In this document: one piece after another, positions 62,009 through 62,683 of the stretch
Layout of the letters: the number at the start of each line of letters is the position of its first letter
Position numbering within the stretch: position 1 is the first letter of the stretch
NCBI GenBank assembly: GCA_017547525.1
Contig: JAFYPL010000014.1
Span: 1-62,683 of the forward strand
From: Oscillospiraceae bacterium
GTDB taxonomy: Bacteria; Bacillota; Clostridia; Oscillospirales; Ruminococcaceae
Direction: 5' to 3'
DNA: 62,683 nt
Position numbers and translations under genes: made by a program
The notes under the pieces: generated by a model
What the model was told of the DNA's origin: nothing
Databases searched by the model: none
The model's input: the letters and a program-made list of their open reading frames with translations, nothing else

Positions 62009-62683
62009 TTATTTGGACATTGCTGCAACTTCTGCTGCAAAGTCATCAACTTTCTTTTCGATACCTTCACCTTTTTCAAAACGTGTGAATGCAACGATTT
62101 TGATATCGCCGCCCAGAGCTTTAGCTGTAGCGTTTGTGTAAGTTGTGATTGTCTGTTTATCGTCTTTAACGAATTCCTGTTCAACCAGACAGTTTTCTTT
62201 GTAGTATTTGTTGATTCTACCTGCAACCATTTTTTCAGCGATAGCTGCTGGTTTGCCTTCGTTGATAGCCTGCTGTGTCAGAATTTCTTTTTCTTTTTCC
62301 AGAACTTCTGCTGGAACTTCTGATTTATTCAGGTAGGATGGGTTTGCTGCTGCAACCTGCATAGCAATATCCTGACCATAAACGTCAAATTCTGCTTTAG
62401 CAAATACTTCGTCTGCTACTTCAAAGTTAACGAGAACACCGTGTGTGCCGCCTGCATGAATGTAAGCTACACATGGACCTTCGTATCTTACGAAACGACG
62501 GATTTTGAGGTTTTCACCGATAACCAGGATTTTTTCCTGCAGAGAAGCTTCTACTGTGTCACCGTTAGGCATAGTTTTTGTCAGCAGTTCTTCAACTGTT
62601 GCTGGGTTTTCTTTAGCAACAACTGCTGCAACGTCTGCTACGAATTCACGGAACATTTCGTTTTTAGCAACAAAGTCTGTTTC
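62009..62683 (-). CDS. tsf: Elongation factor Ts, N-terminus outside window
   Basis: Nucleotide exchange factor for EF-Tu. The visible 224 residues begin with ETDFVAKNEMFREF, the conserved segment that follows the N-terminal domain, so roughly the first 80 residues lie beyond the window edge. The core and C-terminal dimer domain are present (CVAYIHAGGTHGVLVNFE and DIAMQVAAANPSYLNKSEVP), ending in RFEKGEGIEKKVDDFAAEV. rpsB normally lies upstream. A strong terminator follows, so pyrH is not read from the tsf promoter here. Confidence 0.96.
   Translation of the reverse strand, partial: ETDFVAKNEMFREFVADVAAVVAKENPATVEELLTKTMPNGDTVEASLQEKILVIGENLKIRRFVRYEGPCVAYIHAGGTHGVLVNFEVADEVFAKAEFDVYGQDIAMQVAAANPSYLNKSEVPAEVLEKEKEILTQQAINEGKPAAIAEKMVAGRINKYYKENCLVEQEFVKDDKQTITTYTNATAKALGGDIKIVAFTRFEKGEGIEKKVDDFAAEVAAMSK

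Overview
The window is a compact, AT-rich, almost entirely minus-strand stretch of the core chromosome of a spore-forming Firmicute of the class Clostridia. The evidence is a complete eight-gene spoIIIA sporulation operon, yunB, a gerA/gerB/gerC germinant-receptor operon, both Firmicute DNA polymerase III alpha subunits (polC and dnaE), hprK, rapZ/whiA, a T-box leader, GatCAB, and the MEP isoprenoid genes dxs, dxr and ispG. I cannot name a genus from sequence alone.

Layout, in plus coordinates (minus-strand units are transcribed right to left). 1-188: tRNA-Gly (cut by the window edge) and tRNA-Val with their own promoter. 265-8275: protein quality control, tig-clpP-clpX (own promoter and terminator), then lon-engB-methyltransferase-hslO (own promoter). 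8268-9226: a phosphoesterase and a tiny plus-strand DUF1540 gene. 9237-10847: tyrS behind a full tyrosine T-box leader. 10844-21143: asp23-nusB-tsaD paralogue-xseA-xseB-ispA-PAP2-like-dxs-tlyA-nadK-argR-recN. 21146-25679: spoIIIAH to spoIIIAA. 25734-34011: ligA-gatC-gatA-gatB-ade-methyltransferase. 34040-34687: yunB alone. 34743-43875: hprK-glcK-murB-rapZ-whiA-dnaE-pfkA. 43918-47141: gerA-gerB-gerC. 47217-48234: divergent DUF421 (YetF-like) and DUF4363 genes on the plus strand. 48231-58679: uppS-cdsA-dxr-rseP-ispG-polC-isomerase-nrdR. 58745-60058: pyrH-frr. 60175-61947: an unknown membrane protein divergent from a solitary substrate-binding protein without a signal peptide. 61965-62683: the 3' part of tsf.

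How the parts fit: translation and its quality control (tRNAs, tyrS, gatCAB, frr, tsf, tig, clpXP, lon, hslO), isoprenoid and envelope supply (dxs, ispA, dxr, ispG, uppS, cdsA, rseP, murB), replication and repair (polC, dnaE, ligA, recN, xseAB), carbon control (hprK, glcK, pfkA, rapZ) and sporulation/germination. Genes are packed with 0-20 nt gaps or 1-14 nt overlaps. Several promoters match the vegetative sigma consensus with 17-nt spacers, and two have the -35 hexamer inside the stop codon region of the preceding gene.

Most of the window is ordinary housekeeping. I see no phage, insertion sequence, CRISPR array or defence island, and no clear new system. The best leads are the DUF421/DUF4363 pair facing the germination operon, the signal-less solitary substrate-binding protein, the absence of yvcK between rapZ and whiA, the TsaD paralogue in the nusB-xseA operon, the hairpin at the predicted extreme 5' end of the tig mRNA, and a recN operon that appears to end inside the tyrS T-box. 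The only gene-free stretch above 300 nt is 10494-10843, which is filled by the T-box leader and promoter.
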